Assembly (NCBI RefSeq): GCF_900115975.1
Contig: NZ_FOYM01000028.1
Location: 1 to 52,000, forward strand
Source of the DNA: Desulfoscipio geothermicus DSM 3669
GTDB lineage: Bacteria; Bacillota; Desulfotomaculia; Desulfotomaculales; Desulfallaceae
Direction of reading: 5' to 3'
Length of the DNA stretch: 52,000 nucleotides
The notes under the pieces were generated by a model. The model was not told the DNA's origin. It did not search any database and saw only the letters and a program-made list of their open reading frames with translations. Positions 49,377-52,000 of this stretch are shown piece after piece (positions within the stretch are counted from its first letter, which is position 1; the number at the start of each line of letters is the position of its first letter). A program made the translations under genes and the position numbers.

Positions 49377-50612
49377 TCATGGCTTTTCATCCATGATTAA
49401 AGCGTGACTGATAAGGTGGTGCAGGTGGATCACCCGGCATCCTTCCAGTTCGTAATACTTAATGATATCAGTCAACTGGTCAAAACAGTTATGACAGGGA
49501 CAGGCAACCAGTTTGCATCCGGTTTCCTTGATCTGATCCGCTTTCAGCTTGCCTTTGGCCATCCGGTAGGGGTATATCTCTTTACCCATGGCCAAAAGTC
49601 CCCCACCGCCGCCGCAGCAGTAATTAGAAACGCCGTGAGGGTGCATTTCCCGAAAGTCAGATACAGTTCTTTTCAATACATAGCGTATGGCATCGCCCAG
49701 ACCCTGTTTGCGGACGGTATTGCACGGGTCGTGCAGGGTGATTGGTTCGGTGTTAACAGAGGGGTCCACTTTTAGTAAACCGGCTTCAAACCACTCAACG
49801 TATTTTTCGATAATACTTTTAACGGGGTATGTATTATCTTTTTCGAGCCAAACTTTGGGGCCCCATTTGTTGGCGTGGGTGGCATGGCCGCATTCGGTAA
49901 CCACCAGTTCCTTGACTTTTAACCGTTTTACTTCGTCGGCGTATCTTTGGGTGAGGATGCGAGCTTCTTCATCGTTACCGTTGAACAATGCATAATGCGT
50001 GGCATCCCACCATTTGCTGCTGCAAGTCCAGTTGGCACCCACATACCACATAATTTTGGCAATACTCTGGACATCGTTGGGGTAATATTTGATTTCCCGG
50101 GGGTCCCACAGAAACAGAAAGTCTGCGCCTTCTTTGTCAATGGGGATTTTGGCGTTGGGGTCGCCCACTTCTTCCTGCAGCTCTTCCTCCATCCACTCCA
50201 GGGTATCCAGGTAATCTTCGGTGGAAACTTCCATCTGGTTACCGGTTTTAATTTGCGCATCTACAACGTCCTGTAAAAATCCCGGCGCTTTCAGACCAAA
50301 ATTGCCCCGGACGGTGCGCACCAAAGTTAACACTTCCACTCCCATGGGGCATTCCATGGTGCAGCGCCCGCACTGGGTGCAGGCCCAGATAAAGTCAGAG
50401 TTTAAAACTTCCTCCCGCATACCTAAAGTCAGCATGCGGATAAATTTTCTGGGGTCGGCATTTTCGTGAACCCCGTTATAAGGGCATCCCGCGCTGCACA
50501 TACCGCAGGCCAGGCAATTGTAAAAATCCTCTCGATTGCTGGTGGTGCAAGCTTTGGATACTACTTCGTTAAAAAAGTTGGAATCCAGCTTGTCTGCTGA
50601 AATTACACTCAC
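49377..50612 (-). CDS. HdrD/TmcB-like (HdrC-HdrB fusion) iron-sulfur protein
   Basis: 411 residues. The N-terminal HdrC part has two 4Fe-4S motifs (CLACGMCSAGCP and CTQCGRCTMECP). The C-terminal HdrB part has one complete cysteine-rich CCG domain (HDPCN...YCCGGGGG...CPCHNC). The first CCG region is degenerate (CSSKWWDATH, ECGHAT). This pattern matches TmcB/DsrK-type subunits that exchange electrons with membrane partners, but dsrMJOP or tmcACD are not in the window. GTG start with GGGGGAG. It could be a thiol-disulfide partner for the HdrA module (inference). Confidence 0.82.
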   Translation of the reverse strand: MSVISADKLDSNFFNEVVSKACTTSNREDFYNCLACGMCSAGCPYNGVHENADPRKFIRMLTLGMREEVLNSDFIWACTQCGRCTMECPMGVEVLTLVRTVRGNFGLKAPGFLQDVVDAQIKTGNQMEVSTEDYLDTLEWMEEELQEEVGDPNAKIPIDKEGADFLFLWDPREIKYYPNDVQSIAKIMWYVGANWTCSSKWWDATHYALFNGNDEEARILTQRYADEVKRLKVKELVVTECGHATHANKWGPKVWLEKDNTYPVKSIIEKYVEWFEAGLLKVDPSVNTEPITLHDPCNTVRKQGLGDAIRYVLKRTVSDFREMHPHGVSNYCCGGGGGLLAMGKEIYPYRMAKGKLKADQIKETGCKLVACPCHNCFDQLTDIIKYYELEGCRVIHLHHLISHALIMDEKP

Positions 50613-50724
50613 TTTTTCTCCCCCTCGTTAAAAGATTAGTTAACAATAGTTTAAAACCATATTGAAACAATGTCAATTAACATAACTGGATTTTTTTTCT
50701 GACTTTTCAGTACAGTACTTGTTT

Positions 50725-50756
50725 AAACCCGGTAACCATCGGCCGTTACCGGGTTT
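50725..50756. terminator. Terminator overlapping the end of the small membrane gene
   Basis: AAACCCGGTAAC (50725-50736) pairs perfectly with GTTACCGGGTTT (50745-50756). On the minus strand it contains the stop codon of the membrane protein gene and is followed by AAACAAG. It may act in both directions. Confidence 0.7.
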
Positions 50757-51153
50757 CTTCCGCACGGCTGTCTTTAACTGCTTGTTCACACGCGTAGCCG
50801 GCAACAATACCGTAAACCAGAAACGCAGCCAGGGTGGTCAGGGTAGCATTAGCACCCACCTTTAAAGGGGATGTTATTAGATTTAAAGCCGGCGCTATCA
50901 TCAAGGCCACAATAACCCATAGAAACAACCCGTAAATTATCCCGTAGCTTATACCAGGTATTCTGGCCCGGCCATTGAAAAAGTTGAACAACAGGTAGCC
51001 GGCCACCTGCCCGAATACTAAGTGTACGAGCAGCCTGGAAAGTGTAAAGCCCGGGTTGAATACGGTCAACCCGTAACGCAGGGCCACCCACACAGTGGCA
51101 GCTTGCAGTGTTGAAGCGGCGACAAACCAGAGTGAAGTGGTCAGGTAATTCAT
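50746..51153 (-). CDS. Small integral membrane protein (YqhR-like), uncharacterised
   Basis: 135 residues with four predicted membrane helices (LWFVAASTLQAATVWVAL, LLVHLVFGQVAGYLLF, ISYGIIYGLFLWVIVALMI and LTTLAAFLVYGIVAGYA). It resembles YqhR-type membrane proteins of spore formers, but this is a weak match. GAGGTGAT precedes the ATG. It lies between acsB and the HdrD-like gene on the same strand, although terminators on both sides suggest a separate transcript. Function unknown. Confidence 0.7.
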   Translation of the reverse strand: MNYLTTSLWFVAASTLQAATVWVALRYGLTVFNPGFTLSRLLVHLVFGQVAGYLLFNFFNGRARIPGISYGIIYGLFLWVIVALMIAPALNLITSPLKVGANATLTTLAAFLVYGIVAGYACEQAVKDSRAEETR

Positions 51154-51222
51154 AATATCACCTCAATCGTAGTTTCCCCGCTGCCGCCGGCTTTTATTAC
51201 ACTGCGAATGGAACCGTCCCTG

Positions 51223-51262
51223 AAAAAAAGCCCTGATCGTAGAGGGGAGTAATCGATCAGGG
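51223..51262 (-). terminator. Rho-independent terminator downstream of acsB
   Basis: CCCTGATCG (51231-51239) pairs with CGATCAGGG (51254-51262). On the minus strand the stem is followed by CTTTTTTT. Confidence 0.9.
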
Positions 51263-51316
51263 GAGGCTAAAGTATGCCAAGATTAAAATCTATATAAACC
51301 TGAAATTACTATAGTA

Positions 51317-52000
51317 TTACATCAACGGATCCATGGTCAGCGCCGGGTGTCCCTTCTCCTCGAGGAAGGACATGATTTCCTCGCCGCTGGTGCCCACGGT
51401 TTCGTCGGCGATCTTATCTACAAACTCCTTGCCCAGGCCGGCATTCTCGGCCGCCTCCTCCAGGGCGGGGCGCAGCTCTTCCTTCAGGGCCTTGGGCATC
51501 CAAACCAGCCGGCCCAATCCGCCGTCGGCGGGCACAAATTTGGGCGAAGCCAAGTAGGATTTACCGATGCCCATGAAGCCGGGCATCTGGGCACCGCCGC
51601 CGATGGTGCCGGCCAGCGTGCTGAAAGTCATCCCGGACGGGGTCATGCCGCCGTGTTCGCGGTTGACCACCATGAAGCCGTTGCACTCGGGCACCATGGC
51701 CAGGATGCACTCGAAGCAGCCGCAGGAGGTCATCGGGTATTCCATGATGGTGTAGAAGTTGACGGCCTCGATGTTGCGCTGCGAGTTGTTGAAACAGAAC
51801 TCGTTGAAGGACTGCCACTGGCCCTTGACTTCGTCGATGACGCCTTCCTTCGGGATGGGCTGGTTGGCGCCGTGCGGGTTGATTTCGTAGGCCGCTTTGG
51901 CGTCGAGCCAGCTCACTGCGCCGCACAGGCCGACCCGCTCGGGGGCGATCACGCACACGTGGGTGGGCGCAAAGCTCTGGCACAGGGTGCAGGAGTAGAA
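51317..52000 (-). CDS. acsB: Acetyl-CoA synthase (CODH/ACS beta subunit), C-terminal part (partial)
   Basis: 228 codons of the 3' end; the gene continues past the right edge. A-cluster residues are visible: YSCTLCQSFAPTHVC (CxxC Ni/Fe site) and MTSCGCFECI (CGC motif at the A-cluster). Further family signatures are REHGGMTPSGMTFSTLAG, GIGKSYLASPKF and EKGHPALTMDPLM at the end. It makes acetyl-CoA from CO, a methyl group and CoA in the cytoplasm. This implies a Wood-Ljungdahl pathway gene cluster just beyond the window. Confidence 0.96.
   Translation of the reverse strand, partial: FYSCTLCQSFAPTHVCVIAPERVGLCGAVSWLDAKAAYEINPHGANQPIPKEGVIDEVKGQWQSFNEFCFNNSQRNIEAVNFYTIMEYPMTSCGCFECILAMVPECNGFMVVNREHGGMTPSGMTFSTLAGTIGGGAQMPGFMGIGKSYLASPKFVPADGGLGRLVWMPKALKEELRPALEEAAENAGLGKEFVDKIADETVGTSGEEIMSFLEEKGHPALTMDPLM

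Noticed and set aside
1-52000. CRISPR arrays, tRNA or rRNA genes and complete insertion sequences
   Set aside because: No regularly spaced direct repeats, no cloverleaf with a CCA-type acceptor, no rRNA-like sequence and no transposase frame were recognised by reading both strands; a covariance-model search could still reveal small RNAs.

Overview
The window looks like the chromosome of an anaerobic, spore-forming, low-to-mid GC Firmicute of the Peptococcaceae / Desulfotomaculum-Pelotomaculum type. This is an inference from gene content: an NADP(H)-linked [FeFe] hydrogenase operon (hndABCD), an HdrA-MvhDGA electron-bifurcating module with all hyp maturation genes, the 3' part of an acetyl-CoA synthase gene (acsB, Wood-Ljungdahl pathway), a divergent alpha/beta small acid-soluble spore protein, strong AGGAGG ribosome binding sites with frequent GTG/TTG starts, and a CIRCE operator. 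No rRNA, tRNA, CRISPR array or intact insertion sequence was seen.

Layout. 1-3000: the start of a probable anti-sigma gene and an ECF sigma gene (minus strand) behind a cyclic-di-GMP-I riboswitch, then a LysR regulator and a MntA/HepT toxin-antitoxin pair. 3000-8000 (minus): hndD, hndC, hndB, a histidine-kinase-like ATPase and hndA. 8100-10730 (minus): a putative H2-sensing module (sensory [FeFe] hydrogenase-like protein, RsbT-like ATPase, two DRTGG-type proteins). 10770-12410: a universal stress protein, an ankyrin lipoprotein and an unknown protein. 12550-19165: two YeiH-family transporters enclosing a two-component system, an output-less PAS sensor and a newly found 39-residue membrane protein. 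19300-23550: CIRCE-controlled htpG, a UppS paralogue and a BaiN-type flavoprotein. 23800-30150: a phosphate regulon (pstS, pstC, pstA, a truncated sensor, phoB/phoP, alkaline phosphatase) with 11-bp periodic Pho boxes, but no pstB or phoU. 30200-31800: a zinc ribbon protein, a CMD-family protein, a decayed Crp/Fnr gene and the SASP. 32079-44567: hdrA (tandem form), mvhD, mvhG, mvhA, a maturation protease and hypA-B-C-D-E-F. 44700-49240: an HTH/zinc-ribbon protein, a SWIM protein, an MBL hydrolase, a truncated TauE, a 45-residue membrane protein, threonine aldolase and a CGGC protein. 49377-52000: an HdrD/TmcB-like protein, a membrane protein and partial acsB.

The most notable item is mvhA. 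Its reading frame is interrupted by a TGA exactly at the second cysteine codon of the N-terminal RxCGxC nickel-binding motif, followed at the right distance by a hairpin of SECIS type. This predicts a selenocysteine replacing a bridging Ni-Fe ligand in the L1 motif, whereas classical [NiFeSe] hydrogenases carry it as the terminal ligand in the C-terminal DPCxxC motif. The C-terminal motif here keeps both cysteines.

How the parts work together (inference): Hnd exchanges electrons between H2, NAD(P)H and possibly ferredoxin; the adjacent DRTGG/sensory hydrogenase/RsbT-like module may report H2 or redox state; HdrA-MvhDGA links H2 to ferredoxin and a partner disulfide or HdrBC-like acceptor encoded elsewhere; acsB and the HdrD/TmcB-like protein point to acetyl-CoA pathway metabolism nearby.
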